DNA of 10,387 bases from CAZHTS01 sp964535315 (GCA_964535315.1 CAZHTS010000123.1:1-10387), one strand, 5' to 3'; positions 1-8,745 are shown, numbered from the stretch's first letter. Program-made: numbers and translations. Notes: generated by a model not told the origin, from the letters alone.

Positions 1-275
1 GTTTCCTGATAACGTTTGGCAAAGTTTTCCGCATTGATGGCGTCCTGGCTGACACGCGTCAACATGGCGTACATCGTCGCATAATCTTCGGCCTGCCAGG
101 CCTGCAAAAAAGCCTGGGCCGTCGCCTGCACGTCCGGCACGCTGGTGACCAATACCTGCGGTGGCCGCAGCGTAACCGTAGGAGTCACGGTCACCGCCGG
201 CTGGGGTGCGCTGGCCGGTGAACACGAAGTGAACAACACCACGAATAGCAGCAATACGGACATCCACTTTCTCAT
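1..275 (-). CDS. Partial lipoprotein, probable MecA_N-type penicillin-binding protein (N-terminus only)
   Basis: Only the first 91 codons are in the window; the gene runs off the left edge. Seen: the N-terminus MRKWMSVLLLFVVLF is a hydrophobic signal ending in TSC, a relaxed lipobox with Cys at residue 18, so a lipoprotein is likely. A short Thr/Val/Pro linker follows. From about residue 53 an alpha-helical stretch contains AFLQAWQAEDYATMYAML and then NAENFAKRYQ. Known: this spacing of FLxAW, DYxxMY and FxxxY fits the NTF2-like MecA_N domain that precedes the dimerisation and transpeptidase domains of class B penicillin-binding proteins, which cross-link peptidoglycan outside the membrane. 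The transpeptidase domain itself is not visible, so another NTF2-fold lipoprotein is possible. The ATG at 275 is preceded by AGGA at about 7 nt. The gene lies 32 bp after maf in the same direction and is probably co-transcribed with it. Confidence 0.7.
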   Translation of the reverse strand, partial: MRKWMSVLLLFVVLFTSCSPASAPQPAVTVTPTVTLRPPQVLVTSVPDVQATAQAFLQAWQAEDYATMYAMLTRVSQDAINAENFAKRYQE

Positions 276-307
276 CGCTTCATCCTGTTTTTTAGCAAAA
301 GTTTCGC

Positions 308-958
308 TCAATTGATCTCACGCCACAACGGACAGGCGTACTCCAGTTTTTGCTGGCAAATGTGCGGCACATGCGGTGGAACAACACCCCCCAGGCGGGT
401 CAACAATCGCGCCAGGTGGCACAACGGCAGCCCCATGACGCTGGCATAACAACCGGCGAAGTTCTCCACCGGCTGGAAAGCCTGGTTCTGGATGGCATAC
501 GCACCGGCCTTGTCCAATGGGTCGCCGCTGGCGATATAGGCCGCCATCTCATCCTCGCTGTAGCAGCGCATGGGCACCTGCGAGGCGCACAGATCAGAGA
601 ACAGTATTCCATCCGGCGCAAAACCGGCGGCGATCGCCGTATAGACCTGGTGGGTGCGGCCGCGCAGCCGGCGCAGCATCTCCCCCGCCTGAGCGGCATC
701 CGCCGGTTTTCCCAGCAAATCGTCGCCATCGGCCACAATCGTATCCGCCGCCACAACCACCCTGCCCGCCGCGGCAATCTGCATGGCGGCCTGCGCCTTG
801 GATCGCGCCAGGCGCAGCACGTACGGCTGCGGTCGCTCGCCGGGCAGCGGCGTCTCATCGATATTGACCGGGTGCACGTCAAGCCGCCAGCCACACCAGT
901 TCAACAACTGGCGGCGGCGCGGCGAATTAGAAGCCAGAAACAACTCGGGTAGAACCAT
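308..958 (-). CDS. maf: Maf family nucleotide pyrophosphatase (dTTP/UTP type)
   Basis: A 216-residue cytoplasmic house-cleaning enzyme that hydrolyses nucleoside triphosphates to monophosphates and pyrophosphate; the family is also linked to septum inhibition. Seen: the N-terminal substrate loop SNSPRRRQLL (residues 10-19), NIDET (32-36), Lys54 in ARSKAQA, the catalytic-Asp motif AADTIV (Asp72), GKP (83-85), GRTHQVYTA (100-108), and GAYAIQ (152-157) followed by GCYASVMGLPL. The DTIV and AYAIQ motifs fit the YhdE (dTTP/UTP) branch rather than the YceF (m7GTP) branch. The C-terminus extends about 30 residues past the usual MGLPL end. The ATG at 958 was chosen because the conserved LFLASNSPRR starts right after it; the frame is open further upstream but carries no family sequence. 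No Shine-Dalgarno precedes this ATG; a -10 element sits 8 nt before it. The gene is divergent from xpt. Confidence 0.95.
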   Translation of the reverse strand: MVLPELFLASNSPRRRQLLNWCGWRLDVHPVNIDETPLPGERPQPYVLRLARSKAQAAMQIAAAGRVVVAADTIVADGDDLLGKPADAAQAGEMLRRLRGRTHQVYTAIAAGFAPDGILFSDLCASQVPMRCYSEDEMAAYIASGDPLDKAGAYAIQNQAFQPVENFAGCYASVMGLPLCHLARLLTRLGGVVPPHVPHICQQKLEYACPLWREIN

Positions 959-966
959 TGCGCTTG

Positions 967-972
967 ATTCTA
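967..972 (-). promoter_or_regulatory. Putative leaderless -10 element for maf
   Basis: On the minus strand TAGAAT (5 of 6 to TATAAT) ends 8 nt before the maf ATG, so transcription would begin at or next to the start codon. This agrees with the missing Shine-Dalgarno. No -35 hexamer is recognisable 16-19 nt upstream. The same geometry occurs before the LCP gene at 8776. Confidence 0.45.
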
Positions 973-1066
973 ACACAGAATACAACCACCCCCGCCCGGG
1001 CCTTGCGCTTCCGCCCCAGGGCACAATTCTGCATTTTTCTCCCTGGTCTGCAACGCCAGAGCGAAG

Positions 1067-1072
1067 TAAAAT
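1067..1072 (+). promoter_or_regulatory. Possible -10 element for the xpt-guaA operon
   Basis: TAAAAT (5 of 6 to TATAAT) lies in the 176-bp maf/xpt divergent region and would give a leader of about 55 nt carrying the xpt Shine-Dalgarno. The -35 position holds only a weak TGGTCT. I looked for a purine riboswitch, which controls xpt in Bacillus, and did not find its conserved core. Confidence 0.3.
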
Positions 1073-1134
1073 GTCTACACAATCTGGCCCACCCATTTTC
1101 TGCAATCGATATTTTTATTTTGAAGGAGCATCCC

Positions 1135-1699
1135 ATGCAGCTTTTAAAAGAACGCATCCAGAGCGAGGGTAGGAACCTGACCAACGGCATCCTCAAAGTC
1201 GACGGGTTCATTAACCATCAGGTCGACCCGGTATTGATGGACGCCTGCGGCGTCGAGTTCGCCCGGCGCTTTGCCGGCGTGGGCGCCACCCGCGTCCTCA
1301 CCGCCGAAATCTCGGGCATCGCCCCGGCATTGATGACCGCCCGCCATCTCAATCTACCGGTTGTTTATGCGCGCAAGAGCAAACCCATCACCATGCCCGA
1401 TCAGGTCTACCTGACCATTGCCCCCTCGCATACCAAGGGGCGCATGGTCGAGTTGATCGTCTCGCCCGAATACCTGGCGCGCGGCGAGCGGGTGCTGATC
1501 ATCGACGACTTTCTGGCCTCCGGCGCCACCATCCAGGGGCTGGTGCGCCTCACCCAGGCCGCCGGCGCCACCCTGGTCGGCATCGGTACGCTGATTGAAA
1601 AGAGTTTTGAGGGCGGGCGCCAGGCGCTCTCCTATCTGAATGTCCCCATCGAATCGCTGGTGTGCATCACCTCGATGGAAAACGGGGAGATTTCATTCG

Positions 1700-1710
<11 letters not shown>
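1135..1710 (+). CDS. xpt: Xanthine phosphoribosyltransferase
   Basis: A 191-residue cytoplasmic salvage enzyme that converts xanthine and PRPP to XMP and pyrophosphate. Seen: the N-terminal signature LKVDGFINHQVDP (residues 20-32), the SGIAPA loop (60-65), ARKSKP (79-84), the PRPP-binding motif VLIIDDFLASGAT (120-132), and IEKSFEGGR (154-162), in the order and spacing of Bacillus Xpt (about 194 residues). Length and both ends match the family, so the protein looks intact. The ATG is supported by GGAG at 1125-1128, 6 nt upstream; the in-frame ATGs before it lack this and add non-family sequence. The 3' end overlaps guaA by 11 bp, so the two are very likely co-transcribed and translationally linked. 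The product XMP is the direct substrate of GuaA. Related PRTases such as Apt or Hpt fit less well. Confidence 0.95.
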
Positions 1711-3244
<1,534 letters not shown>

Positions 3245-3268
3245 CCCCCCAATCCCTCACCGTACAGG

Positions 3269-3306
3269 ACACGGCCCTCTTTGACGAAGGAGGGCCGTGT
3301 TGCTTT
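3269..3306 (+). terminator. Rho-independent-like terminator after guaA
   Basis: ACACGGCCCTC (3269-3279) and GAGGGCCGTGT (3290-3300) form a perfect 11-bp stem. It can extend inwards by one G-U and two A-T pairs to a GACG tetraloop. The downstream tract TGCTTT is only a weak U-run, so termination may be partial. Confidence 0.75.
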
Positions 3307-3376
3307 CAGAAAAAGATTGATAGGGGGGTATTTTTGCGCTTCGCGCCCCGCGGTAATAATTCCTGATGACCTTGAA

Positions 3377-3405
3377 TGGACGGATTTCATCCCGTGGTGT
3401 ATGAT
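3377..3405 (+). promoter_or_regulatory. Possible promoter for the membrane-protein gene
   Basis: TATGAT at 3400-3405 (5 of 6 to TATAAT) has TGGACG at 3377-3382 (4 of 6 to TTGACA) 17 bp upstream. It sits between the guaA terminator and the gene at 3463, in an AT-richer stretch. The leader would be about 50 nt and carries the GGAG Shine-Dalgarno at 3453-3456. Rated on sequence match only. Confidence 0.35.
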
Positions 3406-3462
3406 TAACGAGTAGGAAATTGCCAGTAAATTGTCGTATGTAAAGAAGGGAAGGAGCATATC

Positions 3463-4467
3463 ATGGATTACGGTGAGGTTTTACAAAAAGCCTGGAAAGT
3501 CTTTTGGAAGAACAAAATTTTGTGGATCTTTGGCATCCTGGCCGGCTGCGGCAGCAATAGCGGCGGGGGCGGCAGCGGCAACAGCGGCAGGAGTTTCGAT
3601 TTCAACAACAACCAGGGACAAAATGGGGATACGCCCAATCTCGATCCGCTAAAGCCTTTTCTCAAAGGCACCGAAAGCTGGTTCAACGAACAAAATGTAT
3701 GGATTATCCTGGGGGTCATCTTCCTGGTCGTGATCCTGCTGATCGTCGTTCAGGCGTTAATCAGCGCCATCGGTCGCTCCGGCTTGATCTATGGCGCGGC
3801 CAAGTCCGACAAGGACGCCCAGGGCATCGGCGCCCTGAGCTTTGGCGAGGTCTTCAATCAGAGCCTGCAATATTTTGTGCGCGTCTTCCTCATGCAGTTG
3901 CTCGTCGGCCTGGTGATTGCCATCCCAATTTTGATCCTGGTCGCCATTCTCGTGGGCGCCGGGATCGCCACCCAGGGCATCGGCATGGTGGCTATCCTGC
4001 CCTTCTTCTGCATCTGCATGTGCCTGTTTATCCCCATCTCCTGGATCACCAACGTGCTCATGGAACAGAGCAGCGTGGCCATCGTCACCGAAGAGTTGGG
4101 GGTGTTTGACGGCCTCAAGCGCGGCTGGGGGGTGATGAAGGATAACATCGGCCCGATCATTATCATGACCCTGATCGTCTACGTCGGCGGCGGGATCATC
4201 AACGTGATTCTGTCCATCCCGGTGCTGCTGGTGATGATCCCCGTAATTGTTGCCTTTGCAGGCGGCCTGGCGAGCGGCCAACAAACCCTGATGGTCGGCG
4301 GCGTGGTAGTTTTCTTACTGACGGTCTGCGGCCTCGGTTTGCTGATGCAAATCCTGACCGGCATCGTGCAGACTTACATCGGCACCTGCTGGACGCTGAC
4401 CTTCCGCCGCCTGACGGCGCCCAAGCCACCGGTCGAGCCGCTTCCGGTTGCGGAAGGCACAGTATAA
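3463..4467 (+). CDS. Polytopic membrane protein of unknown function (MDYGEVLQ family)
   Basis: A 334-residue membrane protein whose function I cannot name. Seen: an amphipathic N-terminus MDYGEVLQKAWKVFWKNK leading into a short hydrophobic segment (18-29), a Gly/Ser/Asn-rich loop (30-60), then long hydrophobic segments near 78-100, 138-167, 174-199, 230-265 and 276-305, and a Pro-rich cytoplasmic-type tail. A charged stretch ELGVFDGLKRGWGVMKDN (211-228) sits between membrane segments. From memory, similar proteins with an xDYGxVLxxAW start and a GLKRGWxxxK loop are common in Chloroflexota, often in tandem and usually unannotated; the LKRGW-type loop also recalls glycerophosphodiesterase membrane-domain proteins, but no catalytic domain is present. 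The start is supported by GGAG at 3453-3456, 6 nt upstream. The gene is bounded by hairpins on both sides, and a remnant of a paralogous 5' end lies downstream at 4551. Confidence 0.85.
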   Translation: MDYGEVLQKAWKVFWKNKILWIFGILAGCGSNSGGGGSGNSGRSFDFNNNQGQNGDTPNLDPLKPFLKGTESWFNEQNVWIILGVIFLVVILLIVVQALISAIGRSGLIYGAAKSDKDAQGIGALSFGEVFNQSLQYFVRVFLMQLLVGLVIAIPILILVAILVGAGIATQGIGMVAILPFFCICMCLFIPISWITNVLMEQSSVAIVTEELGVFDGLKRGWGVMKDNIGPIIIMTLIVYVGGGIINVILSIPVLLVMIPVIVAFAGGLASGQQTLMVGGVVVFLLTVCGLGLLMQILTGIVQTYIGTCWTLTFRRLTAPKPPVEPLPVAEGTV

Positions 4468-4479
4468 ACGCAGCCCACC

Positions 4480-4513
4480 GGCCGTCCGGGGATGATCCCA
4501 TCCCCGGACGGCC
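4480..4513 (+). terminator. Strong GC-rich hairpin after the membrane-protein gene
   Basis: A perfect 14-bp stem, GGCCGTCCGGGGAT (4480-4493) with ATCCCCGGACGGCC (4500-4513) and loop GATCCC, starts 12 bp after the stop codon. It is followed by TTAGCGC, with no U-tract. It could be a terminator of non-canonical type, a 3'-end stabiliser, or a partial barrier before the vWA/FHA gene. Confidence 0.55.
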
Positions 4514-4550
4514 TTAGCGCAATGCAATCCTATCCGTTCCGGGGAACCCT

Positions 4551-4583
4551 ATGAATTACAAAGAAGTCCTGCAAGGTCAGTGA
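4551..4583 (+). pseudogene. Remnant of a second copy of the MDYGEVLQ membrane-protein gene, or a short leader ORF
   Basis: ATG at 4551 opens a ten-residue frame, MNYKEVLQGQ, ended by TGA. The first eight residues match the membrane protein at 3463 (MDYGEVLQ) at six of eight positions, with D/N as a seventh similar one. Codons for the shared E, V and L differ only synonymously, which points to a diverged coding paralogue rather than a recent duplication. GGGGA at 4541-4545 gives it a plausible ribosome binding site. Homology ends after the CAA codon; the vWA/FHA gene begins 25 bp after its stop. The simplest reading is that a tandem paralogue was deleted, leaving its translation start. Alternatively it is now a translated leader for the next gene. 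A match of eight residues could still be chance. Confidence 0.5.
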
Positions 4584-4608
4584 AAGGATAGCATAAGCAT
4601 ATTGCAAC

Positions 4609-6552
4609 ATGGCGAAAGCAGCCAGACACACCACCTCGTTATGCCTGTGGGTCAGCCTGGGGGTCACTCTCCTTGTTCTGCTGGCCTCCCCATCCAGTTG
4701 GGCCCACGCCCAACCCGGACAGGAACAACGGGTGGTACTGGCGGCGCCGGACGCCAGTAAGTTCCCCACCATCCAGTTTCAATTTGAAGCTTACGACGCC
4801 GAGGGGGCCTTCATCGACACATTGCAGGCTGAAGACGTCGCCATCCTCGAAGACGAAAAAGAACTGAGCCCCGCCGGCCTGCAAAAACTCCAGCCCGGCC
4901 TGCAATTTATCGTGGCCGTCAACGCCGCCCCGATCATGGAAAATCACTTCAACGGCGTCTCACGCTACGAAGCCGCCCAGGCCACGTTGAGCACCTGGAG
5001 CAAGGCGCAGCCCTTCTCGACCCCCGATACGTTCAGCCTGGCGACCAACACCGGCATTCAGGCCAGCCAGTTGAGCGACCCGACCGAGTGGACCAACGCC
5101 ATCTTGAGCTACCAGCCCGACCTGCTCAAAGCCCGCCCCAATCTCAACAGCCTGACGCAGGCCATCGACCTGGCCGGCGACGGCGGTCCTGAACGTAAAC
5201 GCATATTGCTCTACATTACACCCACGCTGGCGCCGGCCCTGCTCGACAACCTGCCGGCCCAAACCCAACGCGCCGTTCAACTGGGTCTGCGCGTCTTTGT
5301 CTGGCTGGTGGCCCCTCCCGCCGCTGCCAACGACCTCAAACAGCAGCCGCTGCGCGACCTGGCCGGGCAAACCGGCGGGGCGCTCTTCCTCTTTACCGGC
5401 CGCGAACAATTACCCGACCCCGAGACCCTGCTCAAGCCGCAGCGCAGCCTGTACCGGGCGCAATACACCTCTGCCGTCCAGACCAGCGGCGAACATAACC
5501 TGGCCATACGCCTGCGCGCCCCCGGCGGAGCAATTCGTTCGGAAGTGCAGGCCTTTTCCATCCAGGTACAGCCGCCCAACCCGCTGTTTGTCACCCCGCC
5601 GGCGCAGGTGGAACGCGGCTGGGTCAAAGGCAGCAACTCGTTCGAAACCACCCTGCAACCCGAAAGCATTGCCCTGCAAACCCTGGTCGAGTTTCCAGAC
5701 GGCCACCCGCGTCCCCTGCGTTACACCCGTCTGTACGTCGACGGGCAGATGGTCGCCGAAAACCAGGCCGAGCCCTTTAACGCCTTCCGCTGGGATCTGC
5801 GCCAGTACACCACCAGCCAGCGTCACCTGATCCAGATTCAGGCCGAGGACATCCTCGGGTTGAGCAAACGCAGCGCCGAGATCCCGGTCGACTTTGTGGT
5901 CGCAGAGCCCGAGCAGCGCCCGCTGGGCAACATCCTCTCCGACCAGCGTTTCTATCTGGGGCTGGCCCTGCTGGCCAGCGCGCTGCTGGCTGCCCTCGGC
6001 GTGCTCCTCTGGCGGCGTAACCAGCAGCCGGCTTCCTACCAGGACCCGGTCACTCAGCCGGTCAACATTCGCCAGGAACGCTCGTTATCGCCGCGCCGCG
6101 CCGCCGCCGAACCCGGCAGCCAGCCCGTAACGACAGCGCCCGCCAACCAGGGCGCCGCCGACCGGCCTTCCTGGCCGCACATCCGCGTCGGACAGTTGGC
6201 CCCCGCCCGCCTGGTGCCGCTGGGCAGCGACGCTCCGGCGTCATCCATCGCACTGACCTATCAGGAGATGACTTTCGGCAGCGATCCGCAATTATCCGTC
6301 CACGTTCTCACCGATCCTTCCGTCAGCCCGCTGCACGCCCGGCTGCGCCAGACCCCCGAAGGCGGTTTCATTCTCGCCGACGCCGGCTCGGTCGCCGGCA
6401 CCTGGGTCAATTACGCCCCGGTTTCCAAACAGGGGACTGGTTTAGAACACGGTGATCTGGTAAACTTTGGACGTAGCAGATTTCGCTTCGAACTGGCCAA
6501 CCCACCCGCGTCGCGCCAGATCCAGGTTACGGTAGAAAAAGAGCAACCATGA
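4609..6552 (+). CDS. Membrane-anchored protein with degenerate vWA domain outside and FHA domain inside
   Basis: 647 residues. Seen: a signal peptide (about 1-35: basic start, hydrophobic 11-27, AHAQ cleavage-like site); a vWA-like fold at about 98-265 where the strand LQFIVAVNAAPIM replaces the MIDAS DxSxS motif, so metal-dependent binding is probably lost; a beta-rich region (290-430); one TM helix (448-468) followed by RR; a Pro/Ala/Gln linker; and a C-terminal FHA domain (about 545-630) with MTFGSD, VSPLHARL and GTWVN, the phosphothreonine-binding loops, though the usual GR is GS. The predicted topology puts vWA outside and FHA in the cytoplasm. It is probably a receptor or scaffold recruited by threonine phosphorylation; this is inference. 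No in-frame alternative start exists upstream (TAA at 4594) and no close Shine-Dalgarno precedes this ATG. The stop overlaps the phosphatase start (ATGA). Confidence 0.85.
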   Translation: MAKAARHTTSLCLWVSLGVTLLVLLASPSSWAHAQPGQEQRVVLAAPDASKFPTIQFQFEAYDAEGAFIDTLQAEDVAILEDEKELSPAGLQKLQPGLQFIVAVNAAPIMENHFNGVSRYEAAQATLSTWSKAQPFSTPDTFSLATNTGIQASQLSDPTEWTNAILSYQPDLLKARPNLNSLTQAIDLAGDGGPERKRILLYITPTLAPALLDNLPAQTQRAVQLGLRVFVWLVAPPAAANDLKQQPLRDLAGQTGGALFLFTGREQLPDPETLLKPQRSLYRAQYTSAVQTSGEHNLAIRLRAPGGAIRSEVQAFSIQVQPPNPLFVTPPAQVERGWVKGSNSFETTLQPESIALQTLVEFPDGHPRPLRYTRLYVDGQMVAENQAEPFNAFRWDLRQYTTSQRHLIQIQAEDILGLSKRSAEIPVDFVVAEPEQRPLGNILSDQRFYLGLALLASALLAALGVLLWRRNQQPASYQDPVTQPVNIRQERSLSPRRAAAEPGSQPVTTAPANQGAADRPSWPHIRVGQLAPARLVPLGSDAPASSIALTYQEMTFGSDPQLSVHVLTDPSVSPLHARLRQTPEGGFILADAGSVAGTWVNYAPVSKQGTGLEHGDLVNFGRSRFRFELANPPASRQIQVTVEKEQP

Positions 6553-7775
6553 TCCTATCCGAGCAGGCCCATTTACCGGTTACCGCCCTCACCCATCCCG
6601 GGATGACGGGCAAAAACAACGAAGATCGTTTCGGTATCTCTGCTTTTTTCTTGCCGGGCGGCAAACAACCCACCCCCGTCTTGCTGGCCGTACTCTCTGA
6701 TGGCATCGGCGGTCATCGCGCCGGCGAGGTCGCCTCAGAACTGACCGTTAACCTCATCAGTCAGACTGTGGCGCAAAGCGACGGCAGCCAGCCCACCCAG
6801 ACGCTGGCAAAGGCCATCGAGACCGCCAGCATCGAGATTCAGCGCCAGGCCAGTGAAAACAGCGAACGGCACGGCATGGGCGCCACCTGCGCCTGCGCCC
6901 TGATCATTGCCAACCGCTTATACACCGCTACGGTAGGCGACTCGCGCATCTATCTGATGCGCAATCATACCATTCGCCAGCTCAGCATCGACCACACCTG
7001 GATCCAGGAGGCCATCGAGGCCGGCATCCTGCAGCCCGACCAGATCAGCGGACACCCCAATGCTCACGTCATCCGCCGCTATCTGGGCAGTCCCAAACCG
7101 CCCGAGGTGGATTTTCGCATCAATCTGACCGGTCACGAGAGCGAAGAGCAGGCCATCGCCAACCAGGGTATGCGTCTGCGCGGCGGCGACCGCCTCCTGC
7201 TGTGCAGCGACGGTCTGACCGATCTGGTGAAAGAAAACGAAATCCTGGCCGCCTATGAAAACGCCGCTCTCTCGGCCAGCAAAGACGCCCAGCAGGCCGC
7301 CACACAATCGCTGATCGATCTGGCCTGTGAACGTGGCGGGCACGATAACATCACCATCACCGTCATCGAGTTTCCGCCCGAGATGGTGGTAGAGCGCAGC
7401 AGACAGCTGCCCTGGCGCGCCATCGCCATCGGCTGCGCCGCCCTGCTGCTGGTTGCCGCCCTGGCCGGCGCATTGATTGCCGGCTGGTTCTGGTTCAACG
7501 ACGGCGGCGCAGGCGCTACCCCCACACCGGCTGCCTCACAGGATCAATTGTTGCCCTGGGACAGCAGCGCCACACCCCAACAAGACGGCACTCCTGCCCA
7601 GGCCCCCAGCCTGGCCAGCGCGCCGCTGCCGGTCGCCGGAACGGCCACACACGCGCCTTTTGCGCCCGGCGGGCCGACGCCCACCCCCTGGCCCACCCAC
7701 ACCCGCGCCCCCAGTCAGACGGTTACCAGCCTGCCCAAAGAAACCGCCACCAGCACCCCCACGCTACAGCCCTGA
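6549..7775 (+). CDS. PP2C-type protein Ser/Thr phosphatase with C-terminal TM helix and Pro/Thr-rich tail
   Basis: A 408-residue PPM/PP2C phosphatase removing phosphate from Ser/Thr of proteins. Seen: the metal-binding and core motifs NNEDRF (Asp26), SDGIGGH (Asp51), GMGATC (109-114), VGDSRIYL (Asp131), CSDGLTD (Asp221) and GGHDNI (Asp266), all acidic ligands kept. A TM helix follows at about 290-314, then a roughly 90-residue tail rich in Pro, Thr, Ala and Ser (for example PTPTPWPTHTRAP) predicted to lie outside the cell. The catalytic domain is thus cytoplasmic and tethered to the membrane. The ATG overlaps the stop of the vWA/FHA gene in ATGA, implying translational coupling and a shared pathway: the FHA domain reads phosphothreonine, the phosphatase erases it. 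No Ser/Thr kinase is visible in the window. The downstream neighbour is convergent, with only 29 bp between stops. Confidence 0.95.
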   Translation: MILSEQAHLPVTALTHPGMTGKNNEDRFGISAFFLPGGKQPTPVLLAVLSDGIGGHRAGEVASELTVNLISQTVAQSDGSQPTQTLAKAIETASIEIQRQASENSERHGMGATCACALIIANRLYTATVGDSRIYLMRNHTIRQLSIDHTWIQEAIEAGILQPDQISGHPNAHVIRRYLGSPKPPEVDFRINLTGHESEEQAIANQGMRLRGGDRLLLCSDGLTDLVKENEILAAYENAALSASKDAQQAATQSLIDLACERGGHDNITITVIEFPPEMVVERSRQLPWRAIAIGCAALLLVAALAGALIAGWFWFNDGGAGATPTPAASQDQLLPWDSSATPQQDGTPAQAPSLASAPLPVAGTATHAPFAPGGPTPTPWPTHTRAPSQTVTSLPKETATSTPTLQP

Positions 7776-7804
7776 AGCCGGCGTGACCGCAGCGAGCAGC
7801 TGAG

Positions 7805-8680
7805 CTAACAGGACTTGCCGGCGGCGCGTGCCCGCGCCAGTAGATTTTCTGCCATTTTGACCTCTGGCAGGTCGACCATCCGGCCGTTGACGAAATACAA
7901 CCCGGTGCCTTCGGCCTGATAGTTCTGGAAAGTGGCAACCAGTTGTTGCGCCTGTGCAATGGCGGCGTCATCCGGGGTAAAGGCATCCTGCACCACACAC
8001 ACCTGGTCGGGATGAACCACCTGTTTTCCGCTGAAACCCATCTCGGCCGCCAGACGCGCTTCCTGGCGCACGGCTTCCAGGTTCACGTAATCCAGATTGA
8101 GCATATCCAATGCCTGTAAACCGTAGGCAGCAGCGTGTAATACCACTGCGCTGCGCGCGTAAAACACCTCCCACGCCGCCGGCGTGCGAATAGCACCCAG
8201 GTTGGCCGCCAGGTCTTCGGCGCCAAACAATAACGCTTCCAGGCGAGCGTCTGCCACACAAATCTGCGGCAGGTTCAACACGGCGCCGGGCGTCTCCACC
8301 AACGCCATCAGGCGCAGTTCTCCCACCGGCCAACCGCGCACCCCTTCCACCTGCGCCATCTGCCAGCTCACCCAGCCCAGCGGTTCGGCCGTATCCGATT
8401 TGGGCACCACAATCCCATCCGGCCGGGCGGGCAGGATGGTCGACAGATCGGCGTCCGCCAGCCCCGAGCCCACCGGGTTGATTCGCACCCAGCGTTCGGA
8501 ACGGCCAAAATCCATCGTTTGCAACACCTGCGCCACCCGATGGCGAGCCTCTTCCTTCCGGCTGGGCGCCACCCCATCTTCCAGATCCAGACAGACACAA
8601 TCCACCCCTGCCGAAATCGCCGCTTCAATTTTAGCCAGATCATCCCCCGGTACATATAAAAAAGCACGCCGCGCCCGCAT
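7805..8680 (-). CDS. CitE/HpcH-family lyase, CLYBL-like (probable citramalyl-CoA/malyl-CoA lyase)
   Basis: A 291-residue TIM-barrel C-C lyase. Seen: RRAFLYVPGDD (4-14), CLDLEDGVAPSRKEEAR (30-46), the substrate Arg in VRINPV (65-70), PDGIVVPKSD (87-96), the metal ligands Glu129 (ALVETPG) and Asp156 (FGAEDLAANLGA), and GFSGKQVVHPDQ (215-226). The region from GFSGKQVVHP through FTPD to NGRMVDLP resembles, from memory, mitochondrial CLYBL, which cleaves citramalyl-CoA to acetyl-CoA and pyruvate; stand-alone bacterial CitE proteins act on malyl-, beta-methylmalyl- or citramalyl-CoA. The substrate cannot be fixed from sequence. No citrate lyase alpha or gamma genes are nearby, so it is not the citrate lyase complex. 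The ATG at 8680 is preferred because GGAGGT (8686-8691) is 5 nt upstream; an ATG six codons earlier lies on the far side of this site. Confidence 0.9.
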   Translation of the reverse strand: MRARRAFLYVPGDDLAKIEAAISAGVDCVCLDLEDGVAPSRKEEARHRVAQVLQTMDFGRSERWVRINPVGSGLADADLSTILPARPDGIVVPKSDTAEPLGWVSWQMAQVEGVRGWPVGELRLMALVETPGAVLNLPQICVADARLEALLFGAEDLAANLGAIRTPAAWEVFYARSAVVLHAAAYGLQALDMLNLDYVNLEAVRQEARLAAEMGFSGKQVVHPDQVCVVQDAFTPDDAAIAQAQQLVATFQNYQAEGTGLYFVNGRMVDLPEVKMAENLLARARAAGKSC

Positions 8681-8714
8681 GACACACCTCCAAAACAAAG
8701 TCCGATTTTGGCAA

Positions 8715-8745
8715 ATTATAGCATCTTAGCCCATCATTCAGGCAA
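8715..8745 (-). promoter_or_regulatory. Promoter of the CitE-like gene (extended -10)
   Basis: On the minus strand TGCTATAAT (8723-8715) is a perfect extended -10. TTGCCT (8745-8740, 4 of 6 to TTGACA) lies 19 bp upstream; the extended -10 would offset the long spacer. The leader would be about 28 nt and carries the GGAGGT Shine-Dalgarno. It is divergent from the LCP promoter. Confidence 0.65.

Noticed and set aside
350..952. 200-residue plus-strand frame opposite maf
   Set aside because: Arg/His/Gln-rich antisense shadow of an intact Maf protein.
959..1134. Purine riboswitch upstream of xpt
   Set aside because: The conserved junction and loop sequences of the purine aptamer are not present; only a possible -10 and a Shine-Dalgarno can be pointed to.
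3391..3405. CGTGGTGTATGAT resembles CGTGGTGTACGAT near the end of guaA (3192-3204), suggesting a duplicated gene tail
   Set aside because: Similarity covers about 13 bases with one mismatch and does not extend convincingly; the downstream copy is better read as containing a -10 element.
3757..4284. 175-residue minus-strand frame opposite the membrane-protein gene, rich in His, Asp and Gln
   Set aside because: The composition is the antisense image of hydrophobic codons; no ribosome binding site or family signal was seen.
4441..4456. CTTCCG-GTTG-CGGAAG hairpin as a terminator
   Set aside because: It lies inside the last codons of the membrane-protein gene, has a short stem and no U-tract; the 14-bp hairpin after the stop is the better candidate.
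7776..7804. Bidirectional terminator between the convergent phosphatase and CitE-like genes
   Set aside because: The 29-bp gap has only weak, short self-complementarity and no U-tract on either strand.
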